From an uncultured Roseovarius sp. (GTDB lineage Bacteria > Pseudomonadota > Alphaproteobacteria > Rhodobacterales > Rhodobacteraceae): a stretch of 64,000 bases of DNA. The translations under genes and the position numbers were made by a program. The stretch is taken from NCBI GenBank assembly GCA_951812895.1, contig OX638333.1, forward strand, positions 48,366 through 112,365, written 5' to 3'. Shown here piece after piece: positions 41,468-48,905 of this stretch. Position 1 is the first letter of the stretch, and the number at the start of each line of letters is the position of its first letter. The notes beneath the pieces are model-generated. The model ran no database searches, had not been told where the DNA came from, and saw only the letters and a program-made list of their open reading frames with translations.

Positions 41468-41935
41468 GTGCCTGACCGCATTCTCAGAACACAACACGAC
41501 ATAGTTAGCTTCGCCACCTTCCTTGAAGGTTTAAAGCTTCCGTTGACCGTTGAATGGCAGGCAGGAAAGCACCGCAGCCAAGAGCAAAACCGCCTTCAAT
41601 GGCTTTGGTCAAAAGAAGTGGCAGAACAACTTGGCGACCGCGATCAATCTGACGTGCAGGCAGAATTCAAGCTTGAAATCGGCATACCCATTTTGCGCGA
41701 AGAACCAACGTTCCGCGAAAAGTATGACCGCATTCTTCGCAATCATACCTATGAGGAAAAAATCATTATCATGCGTGATTTTGATTTCCCCGTTACCCGT
41801 CTGATGAAAACACCCCAGATGGTGCGGTTCCTAGACACCATTCAGAACCGATATTTGGAGCGCGGCTTTCAATTGACCGATCCCGATCCCGACATGGCAA
41901 AGCACATGGATCGATACAGGGACAAAGCAGCATGA
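41468..41935 (+). CDS. NinB-like recombination protein
   Basis: 155 residues from a GTG start. VEWQAGKHRSQEQNRLQWLW and a DxD-rich C-terminus match NinB (lambda Orf) proteins that bind single-stranded DNA and aid recombination. Directly follows the annealing protein. Confidence 0.78.
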   Translation: MPDRILRTQHDIVSFATFLEGLKLPLTVEWQAGKHRSQEQNRLQWLWSKEVAEQLGDRDQSDVQAEFKLEIGIPILREEPTFREKYDRILRNHTYEEKIIIMRDFDFPVTRLMKTPQMVRFLDTIQNRYLERGFQLTDPDPDMAKHMDRYRDKAA

Positions 41936-42273
41936 CAGACCGCATGGAATTCCCTGTAAAGGTCCGTAAGGCCGCTTATGACCGCTCAGGTGGGATTTGT
42001 GAGTGCGGGTGCGGCGTGCCTTTTGGCAAAGAGCGTGTCGAGTATGACCATGACATACCGGCCTATCACGGCGGCAAGCCCACATTGGAAAACTGCCGCG
42101 CGCTTCGCTGGTCCTGCCACAAGGTGAAAACCGCTCAGGACATGCAGGCAATCAAGAAAACCCGCCGGATCATTAAAAAGCAACGCGGCCTGACAGCGCA
42201 GAAAGCCACGATACCCGGATCAAAGAATAGCCACTTCAAAAAGAAGCTGGACGGAACGGTGATCAAGCGATGA
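41932..42273 (+). CDS. HNH endonuclease
   Basis: 113 residues with an HNH zinc-type site (ICECGCGVPFGKERVEYDHD, then NCRALRWSCHKVKT) and a basic tail. ATGA overlap with NinB. Likely a phage recombination/packaging nuclease rather than a selfish one. Confidence 0.85.
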   Translation: MTDRMEFPVKVRKAAYDRSGGICECGCGVPFGKERVEYDHDIPAYHGGKPTLENCRALRWSCHKVKTAQDMQAIKKTRRIIKKQRGLTAQKATIPGSKNSHFKKKLDGTVIKR

Positions 42274-42298
42274 CCCACCAAAAACTAGGAGCGAAAAC

Positions 42299-42556
42299 AT
42301 GAAACTAACGTCACTCATTATCAGCCCGAAACATTCATGGGACAAGCCGGGTCGTGAAAACCCCTTGCGTGCTGTCGTGAAGCTGAACTCAGAGCAATCC
42401 ACTATTGAGTGCGTTCTTAGCGAAGAAACCGTTCGGAAAATGCTTGATCTTTGTGCGGATGAAATTGCCAGCGATGCAAAGAAGAACGTTGATGATTTTG
42501 CTCAAGCTGTCTCTGCAATCGACGTCGATAAGAGCAAGGCGCTCTTGGCTGGATAG
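42299..42556 (+). CDS. Early hypothetical protein
   Basis: 85 residues from MKLTSLIISPKHSWDKPGRE; beta strands then a helix (TVRKMLDLCADEIASDAK). Good ribosome site (AGGAGC). Unknown. Confidence 0.6.
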   Translation: MKLTSLIISPKHSWDKPGRENPLRAVVKLNSEQSTIECVLSEETVRKMLDLCADEIASDAKKNVDDFAQAVSAIDVDKSKALLAG

Positions 42557-42586
42557 AAGTAACGCAGGATAAACTAGGAGAGCAGT

Positions 42587-43759
42587 ATGACCAAAGAGCG
42601 AATTGAAGAACTAACCCCTGAGCAAGAGAAATATCTCCCGGTCTTTCGCGAGGAGTGGCTTCGAATTGGTCTGTCCACCAAGAACGTGGATAAAGACGCC
42701 TCAACTCACGCGGTTAAGCGGCTATACCAAGCAGGCGGGCTTGATGAGCCGCTGGTAATGCACTTCGACAGTCCGATGCAGTGCATTCTGGCAATTCATG
42801 TAATGCGCAGCCTTGGCGAAATTTCTGAGGCCAACCTCAGGGACAACCTCGGGGCCAACCTCGGGGCCAACCTCTGGGACAACCTCTGGGACAACCTCTG
42901 GGACAACCTCTGGGACAACCTCGGGGCCAACCTCTGGGACAACCTCAGGGACAACCTCTGGGACAACTTCGGGGACAACCTCAGGGCCAACCTCGGGGCC
43001 AACCTCTGGGCCAACCTCTGGGACAACCTCTGGGACAACCTCTGGGCCAACCTCAGGGACAACCTCAGGGCCAACCTCTGGGACAACCTCGGGGACAGGG
43101 ATTTGTATGTTCCCACGTACTTCTGGGGCAACTTAGATGCCTACTGGATGGCATGGGCAGAGTTCGCGGAAAAGATTGGTGTTCCAATTGATAAAAAGGA
43201 ACACTTTCACGCCTACATCGAATTTTCGAAGACCTCAGGCGTCAGTTATTTTTATCCGGGATTCGCGTTTGTCTCAGATAGACCAGACTTCATCGGCAAG
43301 GACGACCTGACCAGACTCCACTGTGAAACCGGGCCAGCGCTTTCGTTCCGCGACGGATATTCTGTTCACGCATGGCATGGGGTGAATGTTCCGGGCCATT
43401 GGATTGAAAACCCGCAGGAAGTCGATCCGGCTGAAATCCTGAAATCCGAAAATGTTGAACAGCGGGCGGCGGGCGCGCAGATAATCGGGTGGCCTCGAAT
43501 GGCCGAAAAGCTGGACCGCAAGATTATCGAAGGAGACCCGGAAAGTGACGTTGGCGCTCTTGTTGAGTTCACGCTGCCGGGCCTGCCCGATCCCGGGCGG
43601 TTCCTCATGGCGAAATGCCCCAGAAACGGGATCATCTGCGAAGGTGTTCCTCGTGTGTCCGACATAGACGATCAACCAATAAGCACAGCGATTGCGGCGC
43701 AAGCATGGCGGGACTGCCTGCCGCAGGCTGAATACATTCATCCCGCCATTCGCACATAG
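42587..43759 (+). CDS. Tetrapeptide-repeat protein with DUF6745-like domain
   Basis: 390 residues. Residues 84-171 are about 22 copies of L-x-(D/A)-N (LWDN, LGAN, LRDN), a four-residue period. The rest resembles DUF6745 proteins: RLHCETGPALSFRDGYSVHA, WHGVNVPGHWIENP, then RAAGAQIIGWPRMAE. Function unknown. In the same operon as the pentapeptide protein, but the repeat period and sequence differ. Confidence 0.7.
   Translation: MTKERIEELTPEQEKYLPVFREEWLRIGLSTKNVDKDASTHAVKRLYQAGGLDEPLVMHFDSPMQCILAIHVMRSLGEISEANLRDNLGANLGANLWDNLWDNLWDNLWDNLGANLWDNLRDNLWDNFGDNLRANLGANLWANLWDNLWDNLWANLRDNLRANLWDNLGDRDLYVPTYFWGNLDAYWMAWAEFAEKIGVPIDKKEHFHAYIEFSKTSGVSYFYPGFAFVSDRPDFIGKDDLTRLHCETGPALSFRDGYSVHAWHGVNVPGHWIENPQEVDPAEILKSENVEQRAAGAQIIGWPRMAEKLDRKIIEGDPESDVGALVEFTLPGLPDPGRFLMAKCPRNGIICEGVPRVSDIDDQPISTAIAAQAWRDCLPQAEYIHPAIRT
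42836..43099 (+). repeat. 12-bp tandem repeats
   Basis: About 22 units such as CTCTGGGACAAC, CTCGGGGCCAAC and CTCAGGGACAAC, near-perfect at DNA level. Prone to slippage; changes are multiples of 12, so frame is kept. Confidence 0.9.
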
Positions 43760-43768
43760 GAGAACAAC

Positions 43769-44116
43769 ATGCGCGTAGCTATTGCAAACCAAGGTGAGGT
43801 CCGAATTGACCGGATCGACGCCATACCCAAAGTTGAAACGAAGGAGTTCAAAGAGAAGAGCACCAAAGGCTGGATCATTAGCCATTCTGAGCAGGGGCAT
43901 CATCACACATTAGGTGGTGACTGCGAGGTTTTGGAGCGCGCGGAATGTCCGGCAGGCGCACGTATTCTCTATGCCATCGTTAAGGAGCCAACCAAGCTCT
44001 TTCAAGACGCGGCTGTGCCCCATGATCCAGTGGATTTGAGCGAGGGTATTTATGAATTCCGTATCAAGCGGGAATACGATCCTTTTGCGGATCAGGCGCG
44101 CCGGGTAGCGGACTGA
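43769..44116 (+). CDS. Small protein with HHH motif, partner of DUF6745 gene
   Basis: 115 residues including SHSEQGHHHTLGGDCEVLER, a potential metal site, and a C-terminal YEFRIKREYDPF. Lies 9 nt after the DUF6745-like gene; probably a functional pair. Unknown. Confidence 0.6.
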   Translation: MRVAIANQGEVRIDRIDAIPKVETKEFKEKSTKGWIISHSEQGHHHTLGGDCEVLERAECPAGARILYAIVKEPTKLFQDAAVPHDPVDLSEGIYEFRIKREYDPFADQARRVAD

Positions 44117-44137
44117 CTTTAACCCCACCCACAACAA

Positions 44138-44159
44138 GCCCCCGCTAACAGGCGGGGGC
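44138..44159. terminator. Hairpin between convergent operons
   Basis: GCCCCCGC/GCGGGGGC stem with a 6-nt loop between the rightward early operon and the leftward small-gene block. No long T run, but ideally placed for a shared terminator. Confidence 0.55.
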
Positions 44160-44202
44160 GGAAAGGAGAACGGATACGGAACATGAGGGCGGGGCGTCAA
44201 GG

Positions 44203-44451
44203 TTAAAACGGGTTTGATGACCACCAGCCATGCGCGGAAATTGCCAGTGCCAATACCGCGATCACGAGAGCGACGGTTGCTTTACGGTCCGCTAGGATAT
44301 TCGAACGCCTGGTTAGTTCGCGCTCAGCCAAAAGCCGATCAATCGAACCGGCTGGCCAAGTTGAAATGTACTGAATCAGATCGTCATCGGATAGTCGGCG
44401 TAGGGTTTCGGGCTTTCCGTCGGTCATATTGTAGAGTGTCGTCTCGGCCAT
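44203..44451 (-). CDS. Small tail-anchored membrane protein
   Basis: 82 residues from MAETTLYNMTDGKPETLRRL with one C-terminal transmembrane segment (ATVALVIAVLALAISAHGWW). Last of the leftward block. Unknown. Confidence 0.6.
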   Translation of the reverse strand: MAETTLYNMTDGKPETLRRLSDDDLIQYISTWPAGSIDRLLAERELTRRSNILADRKATVALVIAVLALAISAHGWWSSNPF

Positions 44452-44492
44452 CCAGTTCTCCTTGTGTAAAACAAAGATAGGCATTCAAGCTG

Positions 44493-44690
44493 TCAGTTTC
44501 CACCTCCGCAATCAGGCTCCTGTTTGTTGCGCGATTCAAAATCTACACATTCGGTTTTCTTGAATGGGAACTGCTTGAGATTTGCTATTGCAGGGCGTCT
44601 TTTGCATTCGACCCATTCCGCCGTGATATAGTGATCATCGCTGTCTTGATTCCATTCATAATGAACGCAGTCGGTGCAAGCATTGAACAT
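44493..44690 (-). CDS. Cys-rich small metal-binding protein
   Basis: 65 residues with CTDCVHYEW, ECKRRP and TECVDF, four cysteines that could hold zinc. Common style of phage accessory protein. Unknown. Confidence 0.6.
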   Translation of the reverse strand: MFNACTDCVHYEWNQDSDDHYITAEWVECKRRPAIANLKQFPFKKTECVDFESRNKQEPDCGGGN

Positions 44691-44693
44691 CCC

Positions 44694-45026
44694 TCAGGCC
44701 TCCTTATTAGGCATTGCTTTCCCGCGAGCCTCACCCAACTTTAGACGCTGCTCCAACCGCCAATTCACGTTCTTTACACAGGCCGCAAGATCAGCCTCGT
44801 AGAAGCCAAGGCGCTTTTGGCCAAGGAAGAACTCAGAGCCGCCGACGGTTAATCCAGTAAGCGTTTTGGTGATCTCAATTGCGTATCCGCGCAGCTTCTC
44901 GATCTCTCGCTTCTGTTGGTCGATCTTCATCTGTTTGATCAGCAATTCGTCGGACGCCCTACCGCAGAGGTCGGCTATGTGCGTCTTAGGTCCGACCTCG
45001 GCCAGCAATTCATCTCGCAGTCCCAT
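44694..45026 (-). CDS. Early coiled-coil protein
   Basis: 110 residues with QMKIDQQKREIEKLRGYAI, a short coiled coil. Unknown phage protein of the leftward small-gene block. Confidence 0.6.
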   Translation of the reverse strand: MGLRDELLAEVGPKTHIADLCGRASDELLIKQMKIDQQKREIEKLRGYAIEITKTLTGLTVGGSEFFLGQKRLGFYEADLAACVKNVNWRLEQRLKLGEARGKAMPNKEA

Positions 45027-45041
45027 TAGTCATGGCCTCCC

Positions 45042-45209
45042 TCATGTACCAATTTCTACTTCGTTTTTGCGTACCATTTTCGCGCCGCACTTAGGGCAAC
45101 CACGACAGGCATTTGTGTAATGTCCACGCTTGACCGTATGGCTGCACATCAGCTTTGTGCAGACGAACCAGAATTTAGGAACCCACGGTCTGCCGCGATA
45201 CCCGCTCAT
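45042..45209 (-). CDS. Small zinc-ribbon protein
   Basis: 55 residues from MSGYRGRPWVPKFWFVCTKL, with cysteines at CTKLMC and ACRGCPKCGAK, a probable zinc ribbon. Fits between its neighbours in the block. Confidence 0.55.
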   Translation of the reverse strand: MSGYRGRPWVPKFWFVCTKLMCSHTVKRGHYTNACRGCPKCGAKMVRKNEVEIGT

Positions 45210-45222
45210 CAAATCGTCTCCT

Positions 45223-45426
45223 TTATCGTGAGTTCGCGCGATCCCGGATCACACGATTTTGGTTTTCAATTTTGCGGTCAAAGACCAAAGGATCAACATC
45301 CCTCTCGCTAAAAACGAAAGGCAGCTTTCCCGGCTTGCGACACATGCAATAGCCGTCCGCGACAGCCAATACCTTTACGTCGCCACCATCGCCCGGATAC
45401 GAGAACCAATCGCCACTCACTGCCAT
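45223..45426 (-). CDS. Small hypothetical protein
   Basis: 67 residues from MAVSGDWFSYPGDGGDVKVL, with CMCRKPGKLPFVFSERDVDP. Unknown. Confidence 0.5.
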   Translation of the reverse strand: MAVSGDWFSYPGDGGDVKVLAVADGYCMCRKPGKLPFVFSERDVDPLVFDRKIENQNRVIRDRANSR

Positions 45427-45444
45427 CAAATCGTCTCCAATTAG

Positions 45445-45654
45445 TTAAGTTTGATTTCCATGCATGGCGTAGTGATCTGCTGCAGCTTTCAACACCTCAG
45501 ACACCATGCGACGCCCTTCAGCTTTCTGTTCGTCCGACATTCCATCGAAGTCCGGCAGAGGTTCACCTTGGGAGATAGAATAGTCTTCTGCACACCTCAT
45601 AAGCGCCGCCTCGCCTGCATCAATCATGCCGGTTGTGATCTTTATGCGTACCAA
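45445..45654 (-). CDS. Small hypothetical protein
   Basis: 69 residues, helical (TTGMIDAGEAALMRCAEDYS, EGRRMVSEVLKAAADHYAMH). Typical of small phage early proteins; unknown. Confidence 0.6.
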   Translation of the reverse strand: MVRIKITTGMIDAGEAALMRCAEDYSISQGEPLPDFDGMSDEQKAEGRRMVSEVLKAAADHYAMHGNQT

Positions 45655-45673
45655 CGGTCATCGCTCCCTTGAA

Positions 45674-45916
45674 TCATATGTAGGCACCAGCATCTAGGCC
45701 ATCCCAGACACGGTGCAGTTCATCAGCTTTGCCCGCTGCTATGAGGTCAACAGGCAGTTGGTTTGCAAGAAGCGGTTGAGGCAGGTTGAACCACTTAACC
45801 GCGTCCTCGAATTCGTAATATTCAGTGAGGCGCTTGAACATGTCGACGGTTTCTTGAGACGCGCGGCGACGATCGTCCTCCATCGCTTGGTAAAGCTCAT
45901 TGCGTATTTCACCCAT
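45674..45916 (-). CDS. Protein with MbcA/ParS/Xre-like C-terminal segment
   Basis: 80 residues. EDAVKWFNLPQPLLANQLPV followed by DLIAAGKADELHRVWDGLDA resembles the toxin-binding domain (DUF2384) of Xre/MbcA antitoxins. No RES toxin is adjacent, so it may be an orphan phage antitoxin. Family call tentative. Confidence 0.45.
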   Translation of the reverse strand: MGEIRNELYQAMEDDRRRASQETVDMFKRLTEYYEFEDAVKWFNLPQPLLANQLPVDLIAAGKADELHRVWDGLDAGAYI

Positions 45917-45930
45917 AGCTCAGTCGCTCC

Positions 45931-46044
45931 TTATTGATGTTCAGCCCAATCCATTAGGCGGTCGCCAGTCTTGAACAAAACGAACCCGATCCAATGAACC
46001 AGCCTAGCAATTCCGAGGCGCTTTGGTCGCGTGTACGGTGACAT
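45931..46044 (-). CDS. 37-residue hypothetical protein
   Basis: MSPYTRPKRLGIARLVHWIG followed by 17 residues; basic start and a short hydrophobic stretch. Fills the gap between its neighbours. Confidence 0.45.
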   Translation of the reverse strand: MSPYTRPKRLGIARLVHWIGFVLFKTGDRLMDWAEHQ

Positions 46045-46074
46045 CAAGACGTCTCCCTTTAGCAAGCACAAAGT

Positions 46075-46257
46075 TCATTTATAAAACCAGCCATACGGCC
46101 TCGCAGACTCACTGCCGTACGGAAATGGCAATTCAACCCGTTTCGGGGCCGATGGTAGATCATCCAGAAAGTCAAGATCGCCGAAGGCCGCTTTAGCCTT
46201 CTTTCCAATCTCCTCCAACTTCTTTGCGAGATCCTCGTTGTTTTGTGTATTGCTCAT
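46075..46257 (-). CDS. First gene of the leftward small-gene block
   Basis: 60 residues (NNEDLAKKLEEIGKKAKAAF, then SAPKRVELPFPYGSES). It starts 60 bp from the IS end, so its original promoter has probably been removed and the IS may now drive the block. Unknown. Confidence 0.55.
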   Translation of the reverse strand: MSNTQNNEDLAKKLEEIGKKAKAAFGDLDFLDDLPSAPKRVELPFPYGSESARPYGWFYK

Positions 46258-46316
46258 GCTACCCTCCTAAGGCCAAGTTTAGAGTGTATGTACGATCTAA
46301 TGTCCATCTTTCTAAA

Positions 46317-46350
46317 GGGAATTATATGAATTATATATACGATAGTGCCC
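46317..46350 (+). repeat. IS terminal inverted repeat, left
   Basis: Begins GGGAATTATAT and ends ACGATAGTGCCC; a duplicated GAATTATATA-like stretch interrupts it relative to the right repeat. Confidence 0.7.
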
Positions 46351-46357
46351 AGATCTC

Positions 46358-46528
46358 TCAAGTTTCTTCGTCTTCAGGTTCTTGTCGGGTTGCACCGCCT
46401 TTCATGACTGCCTTTATCAACCTCTCCGGTTTTACCGGTACACTTATGTCCTTGTTCATATCGGCTTTTGTTGGCTGGTAACTCCGGTCCATGACCTTGT
46501 TATAGTAGTCAGACTTCTGTTTGGTCAT
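46358..46528 (-). CDS. 56-residue passenger protein of the transposon
   Basis: Starts MTKQKSDYYNKVMDRSYQPT and continues KADMNKDISVPVKPERLIKA, then an acidic end. It overlaps the endonuclease stop by 20 nt and stops 8 bp from the left terminal repeat. Basic with no clear fold; not a recognisable controller (C) protein. Conservation of its tight position suggests a role in transposition or in the restriction system. Confidence 0.6.
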   Translation of the reverse strand: MTKQKSDYYNKVMDRSYQPTKADMNKDISVPVKPERLIKAVMKGGATRQEPEDEET

Positions 46529-47207
46529 CGCTTTCTCCAATGCATTCCTGCGTGATCCCGATTGCCAAGACGGGACAACCGCCATTGCGTCCTGCGTCCA
46601 ATCTGTAAAGCAATTTGCCCATCCATGTTGTTGATGCTCCAAACTTCTTATACACGTATTCGCTGCCTTGGGTTCCATCCTTGTTCAAAACCTTCCCAAG
46701 ACTCCGAAAGAACTCATTGTCCAGCGAGGAACCGCGTGTCAGTATAACACCAACGTCGATTGCGCCAGCATCATAGAAGGCTGAAAACGCATACAGGTCT
46801 CTATCATAAGTCTGGTCTTTGCTATTCCACTCGAAGTCAAGTGCGACTTTCCCGGAAACAAAATCAATCCTGTGACCATCTAGAAAACCTTTTTTGACGT
46901 ATTTGTGAAGAATATTTCCAATTTGCTTCGCATGTTCCAACCGGACCAGAAGATCAGCGGAAATGCGGGTTTCTATCCAGTCGGGCAACGGGAATAGCGT
47001 ATCCACATATTGGGCGATTGGCCCCTTGCTGCCGCCCGGTCTCCTTATCATCTCCGTTGTGATCTCAAACGTTTCCAAAGCATCTGTCACATGTGAGAAC
47101 TGATCAGGAAAACTGTTGGCCAGAATGGACGCTGCGTTCCTATAACTGTGAATTTCAAACTTCTGCCTGACGTTTTTCGAGAACAAATGTCTCTCGCCTT
47201 CTGACAT
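46509..47207 (-). CDS. Restriction endonuclease, BglII/BstYI-like
   Basis: 232 residues. HSYRNAASILANSFPDQFSH at the start, then a PD-(D/E)xK-type core with D115 in GHRIDFVSG and D124-F-E126-W-N128-S-K130, close to the variant E-x-Q/N active site of BglII. Also FPLPDWIETRISADLLVRLE and GASTTWMGKLLYRLDAGRNG, characteristic of this family. Cuts a palindromic site, probably GATC-centred if like BglII or BstYI. Lies 2 nt from the methyltransferase. Full length with no frameshift, so probably active. Confidence 0.8.
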   Translation of the reverse strand: MSEGERHLFSKNVRQKFEIHSYRNAASILANSFPDQFSHVTDALETFEITTEMIRRPGGSKGPIAQYVDTLFPLPDWIETRISADLLVRLEHAKQIGNILHKYVKKGFLDGHRIDFVSGKVALDFEWNSKDQTYDRDLYAFSAFYDAGAIDVGVILTRGSSLDNEFFRSLGKVLNKDGTQGSEYVYKKFGASTTWMGKLLYRLDAGRNGGCPVLAIGITQECIGESDDQTEV

Positions 47208-47209
47208 GC

Positions 47210-47845
47210 CTATTCCGCCGCAACTGACGAATTGTATTTATACGTGTCCCATGTCGGCTTATAGTCATCGCCCGCCTGGTTGCCCCAGACCGTCCAGTTT
47301 TCACGGCACCCGCGCCCGAACAATTCCAGGTATGGTCCCCAGCTGCAACTTTCGATGATATCATACTGTTCATCCGGTTTACGGGAATGCTCCCGCTTGC
47401 GCGTCCCGAACAGATTGACCTGTCGCCGCCCGGGTTGAAGTGTGCGCGCGTTTTTTCCACGTATCCCGAACAACAGGACTTCGGTGACGTTTCGGAAGTA
47501 AAACCCAACACCCCGCCCATCAGAGCCACCATCCTTGCGGACCTTGTGCCAGATGATGTTTGACTTGTAAGCAAAGCCCCACTTGGTCATGACCTGTAAT
47601 CCCTCAGGGAGCAAAGCATTTGGAACCCAAAGGTAACAATGCGCCCGATCTTCGACAAAATCTGAAACGGGAAGAGTGCATATGTCTTCAAGCGTCATTG
47701 TCGGATATCTGGCAAGACGTTTATGTTCAGGGGCCATTTTTCCTGTCCGGTTGGCAAAGCGCCAAGGTGGATCGGCCATGATTGTTGAAAACTTTTCAGA
47801 CCCGAGAAATTGAGAAAGATCATTCGCGACGCTTGAATCACTCAT
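47210..47845 (-). CDS. MT-A70-family adenine methyltransferase (modification partner)
   Basis: 211 residues. Catalytic DPPW at 25-28 (STIMADPPWRF), followed by CYLWVPNALLPEGLQVMTKW, KSNIIWHKVRKDGG and a C-terminal EQYDIIESCSWGPYLELFGR. MT-A70 enzymes make N6-methyladenine. Start overlaps the transposase stop as ATGA, so translation is coupled to the transposase. It would protect the host from the adjacent endonuclease. Confidence 0.85.
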   Translation of the reverse strand: MSDSSVANDLSQFLGSEKFSTIMADPPWRFANRTGKMAPEHKRLARYPTMTLEDICTLPVSDFVEDRAHCYLWVPNALLPEGLQVMTKWGFAYKSNIIWHKVRKDGGSDGRGVGFYFRNVTEVLLFGIRGKNARTLQPGRRQVNLFGTRKREHSRKPDEQYDIIESCSWGPYLELFGRGCRENWTVWGNQAGDDYKPTWDTYKYNSSVAAE

Positions 47846-48819
47846 GACCGCGCTCCGCTTGCCAAACCGTTGTCTGCAATCAAATCAACGTAGCGAAGGC
47901 GCTTGCCCTCCATGCCAGTAACCACGCCTGACATTTGGTCGATGGTGTTTTGCGGACGGACATTGTGACGGCCTGAGAACTCATTCACATAACGGTTCAG
48001 GTGCTTGGGGCTCATTTTGTGGAACGTGCCCTTGTGAGCGCGTTTGAGCGGTGCCCAGAAGCTTTCCAGACCGTTGATGTGAGCTTGTTCCCGAACATAC
48101 TCACCAACGGAATGGCGAACTGCCTCGTGCGTCCTGTTGATCCCCTTATAAGCGCTGGCATCATCTGTGTAGACGGCCGCGCACTCGGTGGTGTGGTCAA
48201 TGACAAAGCCTTGCAGCGTCTTCGACGTGGTGTCCCGTACGACCTTGGCAATAACCTGATTGGTTTCCCGATCCTTCACGCCAGCGACGATGGCTTTGCC
48301 AACGCCGCCGCGCCCGGCATTCAACTTCTTGCCCTTGTGCTTATTCTTTTCGAGTCCGCCGATGTAGGTTTCGTCGGCTTCCACCGGGCCACCAAAGGGC
48401 AGTGCAACACCATCATCCTCAAGCGCTTTGCGCACCCGGTGCGCCAAATGCCAAGCGGCTTTCTGGGTAATCTCCAGATCGCGATGCAACTTCATAGACG
48501 AAACACCCTTGAGGCTGGTGGTCATGAGGTAAATCGCAATTGCCCAGACCTGATAACCGAGATTGGACGCTTCCATGCACGTCCCAGTGCGAACTGAAAA
48601 TCGCTTGCGGCATTCCTTCTCACGGCAACGGTAGGGCATGGTCTTGTGTGCCGCCCCGGACAGCACGCTGGTCGATCCGCAATGTGGACAGTGAGGACCA
48701 TCGGCCCAGCGTTCCTCGGTAAACCACTTCTCGGCGGCTTCGTCGGTGGGGAATATCTTGAACAGCTTTACGAGGCTGATACCTTCACGATAGTGCTTAC
48801 CGGGTGCTTTCTGTGCCAT
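47842..48819 (-). CDS. IS1595-family transposase (ISXO2-like, DDNK)
   Basis: 325 residues. Zinc ribbon with C44, C47, C65 and C70, a helical region, then the RNase H-like core: D149 in VEADETYIGG, D219/D220 in AAVYTDDASAY, N249 in HINGLESFW and a nearby Lys (KRAHKG). This DDNK layout is typical of the IS1595/ISXO2 group. Complete and in frame. First gene of the passenger operon, with GGGAG before the start. Confidence 0.92.
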   Translation of the reverse strand: MAQKAPGKHYREGISLVKLFKIFPTDEAAEKWFTEERWADGPHCPHCGSTSVLSGAAHKTMPYRCREKECRKRFSVRTGTCMEASNLGYQVWAIAIYLMTTSLKGVSSMKLHRDLEITQKAAWHLAHRVRKALEDDGVALPFGGPVEADETYIGGLEKNKHKGKKLNAGRGGVGKAIVAGVKDRETNQVIAKVVRDTTSKTLQGFVIDHTTECAAVYTDDASAYKGINRTHEAVRHSVGEYVREQAHINGLESFWAPLKRAHKGTFHKMSPKHLNRYVNEFSGRHNVRPQNTIDQMSGVVTGMEGKRLRYVDLIADNGLASGARS

Positions 48820-48837
48820 GTGTATCTCCCTTGATCT

Positions 48838-48905
48838 TGGGCACTATTGAATCACCTATGGTCTAGGGCGTCAAGCCCTTTTGGGCACTATCGTATATAA
48901 TTCCC
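48838..48905 (-). promoter_or_regulatory. Right IS end: terminal repeat and transposon promoter
   Basis: Reading leftward, the repeat GGGAATTATATACGATAGTGCCC (48905-48883) is followed by TTGACG, a 17-bp spacer and TTCAAT, a weak promoter for the operon. A second ATAGTGCCCAA lies inside the repeat by about 40 bp, probably a subterminal transposase-binding site; it overlaps the region just after the -10 and could give self-repression. Confidence 0.55.

Larger units (their letters stand above)
46317..48905 (-). mobile_element. IS1595-family transposon carrying a restriction-modification operon
   Basis: 2,589 bp with terminal repeats that begin GGGAATTATAT on both sides and contain ACGATAGTGCCCA; the left one carries a 10-bp AT-rich insertion. 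Gene order from the right end is transposase, MT-A70 methyltransferase, BglII/BstYI-like endonuclease and a 56-residue protein, all leftward and overlapping or nearly so. The right boundary is confirmed independently: the base after the repeat (48906) is where homology to uninterrupted DNA at 13530 begins. No 8-bp target duplication is visible (TTTCTAAA left, TTCGATTG right), so the flanks were rearranged after insertion. Confidence 0.85.

Noticed and set aside
42796-43136. Long low-complexity frames on either strand through the 12-bp repeats (TSGP-type and RLSQ-type)
   Set aside because: They are shadows produced by the repeat itself; the LWDN frame continues into a normal protein on both sides.
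46351-46356. AGATCT site just inside the left IS repeat, as a target of the BglII-like enzyme
   Set aside because: Such six-base sites are expected many times in 64 kb (another is near 37890), and the enzyme's specificity is not known.
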